Assembly (NCBI GenBank): GCA_031772625.1
Contig: CM062812.1
Coordinates: 733,248,300 to 733,312,299, forward strand
Reading direction: 5' to 3'
From: Pinus tabuliformis
Lineage: Eukaryota > Streptophyta > Pinopsida > Pinales > Pinaceae
Length of the DNA stretch: 64,000 bases
The translations under genes were made by a program, and so were the position numbers. The notes under the pieces were generated by a model. It searched no databases. It saw only the letters and a list, made by a program, of their open reading frames with translations, and had not been told where the DNA came from. The number at the start of each line of letters is the position of its first letter. Position 1 is the stretch's first letter. This document shows positions 1 through 10,609 of this stretch, piece after piece.

Positions 1-438
1 TAGAAGAATTTATTGTAGGAGAGAAGCCGTAAATAAAAGAAGCTCAATCCAGTAGAGTAACATGTGCGACCATGGAACATAAAATATAAGGAATATGGGT
101 CGTGAGTAGGGAAGAAGTCACACAACAAAGAAATGAAAGACATGGAAAGGGAGAACCACTTCACAGTGCTTACCATACTTGTAGATATTTCTAGGGAGAA
201 TAAGACATGTATTCCACCATGAACTTATTATCAGAAAAAAAGGAGAAAGACGCTGAGAGTATCATGGTGAGAAATCGAACTGTGGTGAGATATTATGTGC
301 ATATGCATATGCAATATTGTTGGCATTATGAGATAAGTGTTGTCCTTGATGGCAAACCACATTGATGACAAATCATAGTGCAGAAGGTCAGCAGCAAGGA
401 ATTGATGATCAGACTATAAGAAGAAGAGAAAGTTCATA

Positions 439-566
439 CACGCAGGTTCATTAAGCCCAAGTCGCGTATACAAGCAGGTTCACTATATACCAAGTCACGT
501 ATACGCAGGTTCGCTATATACCAAGTCGCGTGTACACGCAGGTTGGCTTCAGTAAAAGCGCATGTA
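439..566 (+). repeat. Four tandem 31-33 bp palindrome-rich units in U3
   Basis: The units are 439-470, 471-503, 504-534 and 535-566. Each runs from CACGCAGGTT, through a variable middle often reading CTATATACC, to AAGTCGCGTATA. The join of one unit to the next creates near-palindromes such as CGCGTGTACACGC. The array sits about 160-290 bp upstream of the TATA box, where an enhancer would lie. The same array is at 5541-5668 in the 3' LTR. Confidence 0.75.
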
Positions 567-726
567 TGTGGAAAACTTATCTTTGGTCCACGGCGGTTAT
601 TCCTTGGAAGTTGTGCCTATGGTTTTGGACCTTGGTGTCTCGACGGACATGTTGATCCCTAGTTTTGAAGATGATGGTATTGGATTTCTATGGTTTTGGC
701 CCTTGGTATTGAACAAGGCCTAAGGC

Positions 727-733
727 TATATAA
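727..733 (+). promoter_or_regulatory. TATA box of the Sirevirus-like LTR
   Basis: TATATAA lies in GGCTATATAAGGAG, a strong plant core-promoter context. It is conserved in the 3' LTR at 5829-5835. Transcription would start about 30 bases downstream. Confidence 0.6.
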
Positions 734-1366
734 GGAGAAGGAAATCATTAGGCAAGTGTATCTGAAATGTCTTGAATATCTGATGAAGTATTAGATCCAG
801 TATGTAGGTTATGGGTTGATGATGCATTGCTTGATCTGAGCTAAGGAGAGATCTCACCGGTTGATGGAGAACAAGATCTAAGGAGAGATCGGGATCAAAT
901 GGTTTGAAATGAACTATCTTTATGATGCTTATTCTAGATCTACATACTGACGCATGTATTGTTCTATAAGTGTTATGAGTATGACTGATGTCTGGTACAG
1001 CTGCAAGTTATGAGAAATTGTTTTTAGATCTGTACGCGGGTTGTCTTTGGCAAAAACGCGTATACACGCGGGTTTGATTCATCGAAGTAGCGTATACATT
1101 GTAAAGCTTGATATTTGAAGTTGCAGATGGGTCTGATGGTTATTACAGAGTTCTATGTCTGCTCTGTGTTCTGGTGACTGCTGCTAACAGGGTTTCAGTG
1201 ATTCAGAGTTTGATGATTGTTTTGAGCTTCAATGATAGTTATGGGTTCAGTATGAAAATTGGATGAAAAGTGGCCTTTCAGATTATGTGTTGTGCTTTAG
1301 TGTATCCAGTCTGAAAATTGATGAAACGTGGTACCTGGAGGAGAGAAGACTGTAGGCAAGCACCTA

Positions 1367-1513
1367 TGTACTAGTATCTAAGCTAGTACAAAAGCTAAGG
1401 AAGATCTTTGGAGCATTGTAGCAGGTAGCAGCCTGTGTACTAGTAAATGGATCGGCTAGTACAAGAGCAAAGGGGGTTGTAGCTCCCGTACTTGTATAAG
1501 ACTGCACCAGTAC
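1367..1513 (+). other. Three consecutive stem-loops in the LTR transcribed region
   Basis: TGTACTAG (1367-1374) pairs with CTAGTACA (1383-1390). The same pair recurs at 1436-1443 and 1456-1463. A third pair is 1488-1494 with 1507-1513, which reads GTACTGG/CCAGTAC without mismatch in the 3' LTR (6590-6596, 6609-6615) and has one mismatch here. All lie downstream of the TATA box and so would be in the RNA. Confidence 0.5.
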
Positions 1514-1887
1514 AAATATTGTAAAAGGATTTTCTTATTAAGAAGAAGATTGAGATGACTTGCAGTAGGTGGTTTTCACCCACATTGGGTTTCCACCTTA
1601 TATCTTTGTGTTCATGTGTGTGGCTTTTGTGTGATGATCTGTTCTGTTATACTGCACCTGTTTACTGTTAATATGGTTAATAATGTTCAGATGCATTTAC
1701 TGAAGATAAGCTAACTGAATCATAAGATATCTAGATATATGCTAGTTGCATTAGACACAGTAGCGTGTACACGCGGGTTCACTTAACTGAAGTAGCGTAT
1801 ATGTTTCTGAGTATGAAATTAAAAAAGTTTTACTGATCTGATAATACTGATTCACCCCCCCCCCCTCTCAGTATTATTTCTGACAAT

Positions 1888-1899
1888 TGGTATCAGAGC
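1888..1899 (+). promoter_or_regulatory. Primer-binding site (initiator Met-tRNA) of the Sirevirus-like element
   Basis: TGGTATCAGAGC begins two bases after the LTR end and matches the usual plant sequence complementary to the 3' end of initiator Met-tRNA. Confidence 0.9.
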
Positions 1900-1946
1900 A
1901 GGTCCTTTGGTAGAAGCTTGATCGCTTGAAGGAGATCCGTGGAACA

Positions 1947-3407
1947 ATGGGAAAGAAGCTTAAGAAGAAAGCTCATAAGAAGAAGAAGACATCTCAGAAG
2001 ATCTATGACAGTGGGAGAATCGATTGGGGATTAGGTATAAGAAGTTCTTCAGATTCAGAATCATTATCAGGTATGAATGTGTTATCCTCTGATGTTCCTG
2101 CTATATTTCCTTGTGAAAGTGATGGAAGTGATAGTGAAACTACTGAACATGCTTTTATGGGTGAGCAAGAAAAGTATCAAATAGAGGCAGTATTTAGAAG
2201 GCTTGTAGACAAAGTTAAAGATCAACAAGATCTATTGAACAAAAGGGAATGTGCTTTCAAAGAATAAGTTACCAAACTAAAGGCCCAACTAGAAGAAGGA
2301 AACAAGGTAAGAAAGCTTCTCAAGGACAAGGAAGACCAATGTCAAAAATTGCAGCATGAAGTGACATCATTAAGAAAAGAAGTCAACGAAAGAAGCACAA
2401 CCATCAAGAAACTCAAAGATAGATCTAGCTACTATGAAAATCTTGAAGCTACAATCCTCGCACTAAAAGGAGATCTTGAAGAATCAAAGAAGCAGAATAC
2501 AGATCTACTCCAAGCTATTGCAATACAAGAAAACGAAGCCACCAGCTTAAAATCTCAACTAGAATGTGCCTTCCGAGTTCGTCAAATGCAGCAGGATCTG
2601 AATGAAGAACAAGAAAAGGAGATTCTCAAACTAAGGGAACAAATGGAAGAAGGAAGGAAAGATGAAGAAGATTTGAAAAAGCAATCTCTTGAAAAGGAAG
2701 AACAACTTCAGGTTGAAGTAAATATCTTGAAAGGTAAACTAGAAGAAAAGGATAAGCTTTTACGATTTCAAGATAGTTCTAAAGTCTTGGATGATATTCT
2801 TAGTAGTCAAAGGTCTCCTGCTATCAAGACTGGTCTTGGTTTTCATGAATCTGTTGAAGGTGAATCGAGTTCACAAGGTGAGGCAAGGAACTCTAAAGAG
2901 AAATCTAAAATGATCAACAAGGAGATGAAAGGTCAACCCCATCAACAATCAAGGAAAGAGACTCCTCAAAGAAAATCTTTTACTCCTCCTACGAATAATG
3001 TTGAATGTTATGTATGTCATAATCTTGGACATGTTGCAGCTAGATGTAGAAGAAGAAGGTTTCAAGACCATCATGCAGAAAGATCATCACACTCAAGGTA
3101 CTTTAATGGATATTGCTTTGCTTGCAATATGTTTGGTCACAAAGCGGCTGATTGCTACAGGAGGAATATGAAACATGTAAGATGTTATGCATGTAACAAG
3201 CTTGGACATATAGCGAAGGAATGCAGGAAAAAAGGATGGACATCACACCAAAAGGAGAAAACCTCATCACACTTGAAGATATGGAGGAAGAAGGAAGTAC
3301 AGTCAGCACAATGTACTGAGACACAGCACAGCATAGACATATCAGACTCAGGGGGAGCTGAAAGTGTAAAACTTCAGTGTTCTGAATCTCATACGCAAGT
3401 TCCTTAA
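1947..3407 (+). pseudogene. Gag-like protein with coiled coil and three CCHC zinc knuckles, one nonsense codon
   Basis: The frame runs from ATG 1947 to the stop at 3405-3407, about 486 codons, and is open except for TAA at 2265-2267 (codon 107). The N-terminus is very lysine-rich. Residues about 70-280 are highly charged and heptad-like, typical of a coiled coil. Three CX2CX4HX4C knuckles follow at about residues 354-367 (CYVCHNLGHVAARC), 390-403 (CFACNMFGHKAADC) and 413-426 (CYACNKLGHIAKEC). This is the nucleic-acid-binding part of a Copia-type capsid protein, which would package the RNA. Nothing downstream encodes enzymes. The single stop may be recent, or an alternative start may be used. 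Three knuckles is more than the one or two I would expect. The charged tail after residue 426 resembles nothing I recognise. Confidence 0.75.
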
Positions 3408-5419
3408 AGGGAAGTCGCGTATATACGCGAGTTAGACACTGCAAAGTCGCGTATATGTCAGTCTGAGGAAAAGCAGTGGGGACAGGATCAGAAAAAGGAT
3501 CTGATATGACTCAGTCTATTATTTGCTCTATTGGTTACAGTTTGCTGAGGATGTGTGGAAATGTTTTGTTACTTGTATGATGTCTGGAAGTGTTTTGATC
3601 CTAACTTAAGGATGATGATGTTTTGATGCTTATTGCTGATATATGCATGATCAGATCTAACAGATGGCACTGGTTGAGAGGGAGCATATGCCTTTAGTAA
3701 TTCATTGTTGGCATTATGGTTAATAATCCTTGGTGATGATTCTTATATGGCTAAATGATATATCTTTCTATGATATGATGTTGTGAGTTGTCTATGATAA
3801 ACTCTCATATGATTCTTGAAGTTACATAGTAGATGTTCAGATCAGATTTATGGTTGATCCTTTGATGATGCTTACATGGTGATCTTCATAAGGATAAGGA
3901 GAAGTACAAAGCTTGAATACACATCTTCCTCACTTGATGATGAGTCACTCATATACTGCTGTTGTCATATGCATAAAGATCATACAGTTATGATGCAGGC
4001 ACTCTTGTGGATAAGGATTGTTGCTGTTGATGATATCAAGAAGTTTTGTCAAATGAGCTTGAGCTCAAGATACATAGTGCTGATACATGGATGACTACTC
4101 AAAGTTGCTTTGTTGGAGACATGGTGATGAGTTCTTATCTATATAATGATAGGTTGATACTTACATATATTCCCAAGTAATGATACTTGGATCATGTAGA
4201 TCTTGACGTTGATGTAATGGCTATGGTGGTTTCACATGTAATGTGAATGATTTCATGATGATGTTTAAAAGGAGGAGTTGACATCTATGTTCAGACATAC
4301 CTTGCTGCAGGACATTTACAGGTTGCTGATATGAAAATGGTTGTACGTGAGTTTCATAAGGCCTATCCGCGTATATACGCTTGTTTATATGGATGCAGAT
4401 GCGTATATTGATTTTTGAAGGAAATCAGCAGGGACAGATGTTGGTTGCAGAAAGTCTGATATGGGTCTGACAGAGATCATCTGGCACAGGTTCAGGGGGA
4501 GCAGATAATCTTCCAATGATGCATTGTTGGCATTATCTTAAAGCTTTTGGTTCTGGTTCACATTTGTTGTTGGTTTCAGGTGGAACAAAGGCGAAAGGAG
4601 AACAGAAGGATCTCTTGGTTGCTGATCTGAATGGTGATTATCAGATGCTGCTGGTGACTTTCATAAGTCTTGGTCTAGTTCTTACGTCTCTATGTCATAT
4701 ATCTCTTTTGTGGTATCTCTTTCATGGTGTCAAGGTCATGTAACGGCCTATTTTGGTTTCCCCACTATGCCTGGGATGATTGATGCAATATGATTGGTTG
4801 TCATATGTAAACTTTTGATGTATCCCCACTTGGTTGGGTGGATGAGTCAATTTTTGTATATCCTCACTTAGTTGAGAGATGGATGTATGTATGAGTCTTT
4901 GGTGATAGGAAGGTCTTTTATGATGTATAGAGTCATGTTCTTCTTGAAGAACATCTTTTGCAGATCTTGCCTACAGTCAGGAAGAGCATGAACAACACAC
5001 TTCAGCGGTACAGAGATTCAGCATGTACTCAGAGGGAGCATGGACAGATTGGTACACCTTGGCATATACAAAGGGGGAGATTATTCAGAGATTTCAGCAG
5101 GTACTCAGGGGGAGTATGGACAGTGGAATGATTCAGCAAAGGAAGAGAATATCTTGGTCCACCCTTTGCCCTTGATGTCAAAGGGGGAGAGTGATTTGGC
5201 GTTGTTGCCATCAAGTCCAAAGGGGGAGATTGTTGGCATTATGATGCATGTGTTGTACTTGATGGCAACCCTCTCATAGAAGAATATCTCACTTATGTAT
5301 AACTGGATGAATCTTCAGAAGAGATATCAGATGTGACTGATGGAGGACAGCTCAAAGGAATCAAATGATAGTTCTAAGTGTGACAAGTTAGCTTTGCCAT
5401 CAAGTACAAAGGGGGAGAT
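3408..5419 (+). other. Non-coding internal region with repeated purine tracts and LTR-start motifs
   Basis: I find no enzyme-coding frame in these 2 kb. Purine tracts of the form (A)AGGGGGAG(A) occur near 3348, 4489, 5067, 5105, 5178, 5218 and 5408, with weaker ones near 3676 and 5028. The LTR-start motif TGTTGGCATTAT recurs at 3706, 4525 and 5231 before the true LTR at 5420. Two copies of the CGCGTATA/ACGCG unit also occur (about 3391-3460 and 4345-4410). Small open frames here look like chance. Confidence 0.6.
5408..5419 (+). promoter_or_regulatory. Polypurine tract of the Sirevirus-like element
   Basis: AAAGGGGGAGAT directly precedes the 3' LTR. An almost identical tract plus LTR-start sequence sits 189 bp upstream (5219-5242), so plus-strand priming could start at either place. 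Confidence 0.85.
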
Positions 5420-6985
5420 TGTTGGCATTATGAGATAAGTGTTGTCCTTGATGGCAAACCACATTGATGACAAATCATAGTGCAGAAGGTCAGCAACATG
5501 GAATTGATGATCAGACTATAAGAAGAAGAGAAAGTTCATACACGCAGGTTCATTAAGCCCAAGTCGTGTATACAAGCAGGTTCACTATATACCAAGTCGC
5601 GTATACGCAGGTTCGCTATATACCAAGTCGCGTGTACACGCAGGTTGGCTTCAGTAAAAGTGCGTGTATGTGGAAAACTTATCTTTGGTCCACGGCGGTT
5701 ATTCCTTGGAAGTTGTGCCTATGGTTTTGGACCTTGGTGTCTCGACGAACGTGTTGATCCCTAGTTTTGAAGATGATGGTATTGGATTTCTATGGTTTTG
5801 GCCCTTGGTATTGAACAAGGCCTAAGGCTATATAAGGAGAAGGAAATCATTAGGCAAGTGTATCTGAAATGTCTTGAATATCTGATGAAGTATTAGATCC
5901 AGTATGCAGGTTATGGGTTGATGATGCATTGCTTGATCTGAGCTAAGGAGAGATCTCACCGGTTGATGGAGAACAAGATCTAAGGAGAGATCGAGATCAA
6001 ATGGTTTGAAATGAACTATCTTTATGATGCTTATTCTAGATCTACATACTGACGCATGTATTTTTCTATAAGTGTTATGAGTATGACTGATGTCTGGTAC
6101 AGCTACAAGTTATGAGAAATTGTTTTTAGATCTGTACGCGGGTTGTCTTTGGCAAAAATGCGTATACACGCGGGTTTGATTCATCGAAGTAGCGTATACA
6201 TTGTAAAGCTTGATATTTGAAGTTGCAGATGGGTCTGATGGTTATTACAGAGTTCTGTGTCTGCTCTGTGTTCTGGTGACTGCTGCTAACAGGGTTTCAG
6301 TGATTCAGAGTTTGATGATTGTTTTGAGCTTCAATGATAGTTATGGGTTCAGTATGAAAATTGGATGAAAAGTGGCCTTTCAGATTATGTGTTGTGCTTC
6401 AGTGTATCCAGTCTGAAAATTGATGAAACGTGGTACCTGGAGGAGAGAAGACTGTAGGCAAGCACCTACGTACTAGTATCTAAGCTAGTACAAAAGCTAA
6501 GGAAGATCTTTGGAGCATTGTAGCAGGTAGCAGCCTGTGTACTAGTAAATGGATCGGCTAGTACAAGAGCAAAGGGGGTTGTAGCTCCCGTACTGGTATA
6601 AGACTGCACCAGTACAAATATTGTAAAAGGATTTTCTTATTAAGAAGAAGATTGAGATGACTTGCAGCAGGTGGTTTTCACCCACATTGGGTTTCCACCT
6701 TATATCTTTGTGTTCATGTGTGTGGCTTTTGTGTGATGATCTGTTCTATTATACTGCACCTGTTTACTGTTAATATGGTTAATAATGTTCAGATGCATTT
6801 ACTGAAGATAAGCTAACTGAATCATAAGATATCTGGATATATGCTAGTTGCATTAGACACAGTAGCGTGTACACGCGGGTTCACTTAACTGAAGTAGCGT
6901 ATATGTTTTTGAGTATGAAATTGAAAAAGTTTTACTGATCTGATAATACTGATTCACCCCCCCCCTCTCAGTATTATTTCCGACA
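5420..6985 (+). repeat. 3' LTR of the Sirevirus-like element
   Basis: This 1566-bp copy is about 98.5% identical to 318-1885 by eye. Most differences are C/T or G/A, as expected from methylated CpG decay. It is followed by target duplication AATAT at 6986-6990. Confidence 0.92.
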
Positions 6986-8143
6986 AATATGACATTTTCC
7001 CTTTGGTTCAAATTCTTAAATCAAACTCCGAGTAGCGAAATGTCCCTTGAAAATACTTCCTACTCATGAACACGAATGATAAATGGACTGCATGAGACAA
7101 CAACCCCTATGTAATGGGAATCCTTCAAGCAAGGCGACACAAGATATGTGCAAGGGAAACAAAGTTACAAAAAATAAAACAAACTCTAATACCATGCGGT
7201 ACAGTTTTGTCATAAATAAATGAGTGAAGAAAACAAGTTAAGGTGCAAAGGATGGACTAGTCGAACAAACCCACTAGCCTTTCCTTTGTCCTCAAATTCC
7301 ACACTGTAAAGAAAAAAATTAGCCAATAAGTAAACTAGTACTAGAACCCTCAATAACCGATATCGTTGAGTTGTTATAAGTGAGGCAGAGGACCCAAGAA
7401 AAGAAAAAATGAAACCCTTCTCAAGAAAGACAATAAAGGCTCGGAATGACATACCTAGTATGCAAAGAAGCACAGTTGAAAACCCCAGCAAGTAAATCGA
7501 CAACCAAGGTCCCGCAACAATGACCAATCCAGTCTTGTGCTCCCTATAGAATATATCAATTAGTAAATTATGATGGAAAAAATAAAGAAAACAAAACCCA
7601 TATTATATTATCAACAAGAGTCTCAATACGTTGTAATGAAACTAGAAGAGGATTTCTTAAGCTTGGCAGTGTCGTGCCATAATTTATCTTAGGGGCCGCA
7701 TTCTACTCCTGGTAAAGGTTAAAACATCTCTCCAGTGCCCTGGAAAGTTCTTGCAACACACAAATAGTAATGGGTGGGGGGGTCACATTAATAGGAGAAA
7801 CACCATAGTGGTGAAATAATATTCGGCTTAACTTAAGAAATGTGTAGAACTTAGGGTATAACCCATGTGCACAATTCAACCATGCAGTTAAGTATATATA
7901 TATTAGTAGGTATAGCTGGTAGGAAGGAGGGTGGGGGTATTCCACATTCATATAAACCAATAATGAGGGGGTCGATAAATGGATTACTTAGTATTTAAGG
8001 TGTCGTTAGATGTATAATTGTCTATTGTAAGTGAGTGGAAACCTTAGAGGAATCGAGTAGGGTGTTACATTCCATTAGGTTAATCCATGATGCGAGAGGA
8101 AGAGAGTAGTTTGGAAAAAAAAGGGATTGAGGTATGTTACATA

Positions 8144-8155
8144 TGGTATTAGAGC
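8144..8155 (+). promoter_or_regulatory. Primer-binding site of the old chromovirus
   Basis: TGGTATTAGAGC has one mismatch to the Met-tRNA site and lies two bases after the LTR end. This position shows that the matching blocks at 6986-8141 and 21200-22383 are LTRs rather than a segmental duplication. Confidence 0.8.
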
Positions 8156-8354
8156 CTAGCAACACCACTGGGCCTAGGAAGTCTCATAGAAATTGAGAGA
8201 AAAATAGTAAGTTTCTTAAAAAAAAAAAAAACTAACGAAATTATAGAGGATAAACTAAACATGAACTCTATGTAATTTCAAGGTACAAGAGTGATCAGAT
8301 TCAACAAGTTAATGGCAAAAATTAGGGGATTTTTAAGGTTTAAAATGGGCCTCC

Positions 8355-9405
8355 TGTCAGGTGGAAAGAGTCGTTTGTGCGGACACAACCAACCTCCCTA
8401 GGAGCCTAAGACTCTCTAGTGACAAACAAGACAAACAAGAGCAACCCTTCTCTAAACATGCATTTACCATAGAAGAAATCAAGTGTTTAGATCCTACCTG
8501 TAGTCCAACGCTATTGTAGTAGTCCAGCCTCGCCGATCCGGATGAGCTCCTCCTTCACTTCGAAACCTGCATCCACTAACAATCAAACGATTAAATAGCA
8601 CTTGATAATCTCATAAAATAAACATATTTAACACATAGACCAAGGAGTACATGAAACAACTCATAAATAACAAGTTATTGAGAAGAATGGACTCATTTGC
8701 ATTAATAGGAAACAAAAGGAACAATTACAACCTGAGCCTTGGTGTTGTGCAAGTCCCTCCCAGGGTCCATCAAGAGTTCTCCTTTACTTTGACAAAGCTC
8801 ACCCACTTCCAAATAGAACAAACAAAGATGACAATCTCTCCTCACAAGCTTCTAAATGGGAGTCCTAATTCATGTAGCATCTACCCTTAGAAATGTTTAG
8901 CTTTCAACCTCTCCTCCTTCTGGCCCAATGCCTGTATTTATAGTGCTCTAGAGGAAGTTATTCAGGTCCACCATCAATGGGATAATCCCCTCTTTGGATG
9001 GGATAGCTCCCTTATTGATGGGATAAGTTCCTCTTTGGTAGGGGTACATGAACCATCTGGAGGCGCTCAATACACGTCGAACAACCTTCTAGAATGCTCT
9101 AGAAATGACCACAAGTAAATTTTTAAAGATGAAACTTGCGCATTTGGGCCTTTACAGGGGGACACACCTGCCCCTTTACATACAGAGCGTACAAGTATGC
9201 AGATTTTGTGAACATTGGGTGCGTACCCGCAGGTAAGGTTGAGAGAACCTGCGTACCCAGAGATAAATACATTTATAAAGACTTTCTCTCTTTTTGGAGT
9301 TTGACATGGAGAGCAGAGGCATAAGACTTGCCTAAGAGGATAGCATGACTGTTGATAGAGCCATACTAACTGTAAATAGTCATGGTGACATTTTTTAGTG
9401 TAACA
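8355..9405 (-). repeat. Complete LTR (3' in sense) of the non-autonomous Tat-like element
   Basis: This LTR is 1051 bp on the minus strand, from TGTTACA at 9405 down to CCTGACA at 8355. U3 includes a GCGTAC-rich inverted repeat (about 9216-9252) and a TATA box at 8935-8942. Bases 8812-9405 match 13126-13719, bases 8355-8647 match the complement of 12812-13105, and bases 8648-8811 have no counterpart at the other end. Confidence 0.85.
8935..8942 (-). promoter_or_regulatory. TATA box of the non-autonomous Tat-like LTR
   Basis: On the minus strand the sequence reads CACTATAAATACAGG, a textbook plant TATA box. It is conserved at 13249-13256. It places the transcription start near 8905, so the tail up to 8355 is R-U5. 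Confidence 0.6.
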
Positions 9406-9420
9406 GATTGCCCCCTAAAG
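9406..9420 (-). promoter_or_regulatory. Polypurine tract of the non-autonomous Tat-like element
   Basis: On the minus strand CTTTAGGGGGCAATC directly precedes the LTR start TGTTACA. This fixes the sense strand as minus. Similar GGGGGGCATG tracts recur inside the element near 11345, 11655 and 12283. Confidence 0.65.
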
Positions 9421-10609
9421 TGCGAAGCCTGTAGTAGATTAGGGTTTTGTAAATCTAGGAAGGGTGAAGTGCTTTATCATTTCAAGGATTATCTCGTGGA
9501 GAGCCTGGTCAGAACCTGCAATTTTCAACACAAAATACATGTCTAAGATTATATCATCGCTGAGGTAGGCATTCCCATACTCAGATCAAAACTTTAACTA
9601 ACAGACTAACTACTCTGATACAAGAATGATCTTGCAGTACATCATAATCATAGACTTTTGTAGACACAGTATGGGCGCAACCATCTGTTTATAATTGGTC
9701 TACTATATAATGAATACAAAACTCCTCGCAGCCTGGATGGTGGAAACTAGATCCAGGGTCTTCTTTTCTTCTTCCCGAATTGGTACGATTCTAGCCATGC
9801 GAATAAATGAGTTGATGTCGAACATGGTAGAAACCACTTGATTACCAGTCGATGATGTAAACTGTTAACAAGTGTGAGAGAGACCACCAGTAATGTCAAT
9901 GGTTATCAAAGTACCCAGTACAATCCATGAGATGTGAATGAATGAGTTGATGTCGAACATTTCACGGAATCCTTCGATCGAGAGTCAATGATGTAAACTG
10001 ACGTCAAAGGCGAGAAACCTGCCATTGATGCATGCAGACTTCAAGGTACTGACGATTTCTAAGTCATCTTTCTAGATAATGTGCTGATGTCGATAGAAAG
10101 CGACCCGTTGCAGGCAATCCCACAACACGAAATCATTGTTCAAGTTGAAGAAATGTTGCTGTAAGGACTGACTCAGGGATGGTCAAATGGATGACAAGTA
10201 TTTTGCAGATGAAAGTTTTGCTTGCAGACCTCTTGAACACATAACGACACAATAGATGGCTTGGTGATAAACGACTCAAAGTTAATCCCCGGAACCCGGC
10301 TGAAGACTTTCAATGTGGTTTGATCAACTATGAGGTAAAGGATTTCCCAACGCAGGTGAATGAAAAGTGTCGTGTCCAAGAGTGGTAATAAAGTTTCTTC
10401 TGAGACAAAGGATAACAAATAGGCTCATTCCTCTCTCTTTTCCCCCACCATTTCTGGCAAGTACCTCTTTATTTTTAACAAGCTTGAGGAGGATAACATA
10501 TGCTTGATTATAAGCTCATCCTTCGGATGAGTCCAACCTAGTTTTGATTCGAACCCTAGGAAGGAGTGGTTCGTTCCTGTTTGTAATTGAACAGGTCCTT
10601 TACTGTGAA

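Larger units (their letters stand above)
318..1885 (+). repeat. 5' LTR of the Sirevirus-like element
   Basis: It starts TGTTGGCATTAT and ends GACA, giving the standard TG...CA ends, and is 1568 bp long. It holds a tandem palindromic array (439-566), a TATA box (727-733), three consecutive stem-loops (1367-1513), further copies of the array unit at 1034-1096 and 1759-1802, and a C-run at about 1855-1865 just before the end. Confidence 0.92.
318..6985 (+). mobile_element. Non-autonomous Sirevirus-like (Ty1/Copia) retrotransposon, gag only
   Basis: This is a complete element: LTRs 318-1885 and 5420-6985, target duplication AATAT at 313-317 and 6986-6990, primer-binding site TGGTATCAGAGC directly after the 5' LTR, and a polypurine tract directly before the 3' LTR. 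Internally there is a gag-like frame (1947-3407) and then 2 kb with no protease, integrase or reverse transcriptase. It therefore needs enzymes from a relative to move. The LTRs differ at about 24 positions in 1567, mostly transitions, so insertion was recent. Repeated purine tracts and palindrome-rich LTR repeats are known in Sireviruses and support that placement. The lineage call is an inference, because no polymerase is present to classify. Confidence 0.88.
1..8141 (+). repeat. 5' LTR of the old chromovirus (3' part), split by an insertion
   Basis: Bases 1-317 and 6986-8141 together give about 1.47 kb that align to the last 1.5 kb of the LTR at 18880-22383. The end is the TGTTACA at 8135-8141, two bases before the primer-binding site. 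The Sirevirus-like element at 318-6985 is inserted at AATAT. The partner LTR has the uninterrupted site (AACAT near 21200), so it serves as an empty-site reference. Small open frames on the minus strand here, such as the hydrophobic one at 7210-7527, belong to LTR sequence and I do not call them genes. Confidence 0.85.

Noticed and set aside
7210..7527. Minus-strand hydrophobic 105-codon frame with plausible splice sites
   Set aside because: It lies in chromovirus LTR sequence. The matching part of the other LTR (21440-21785) lacks consistent splice sites and frame, and I recognise no family.
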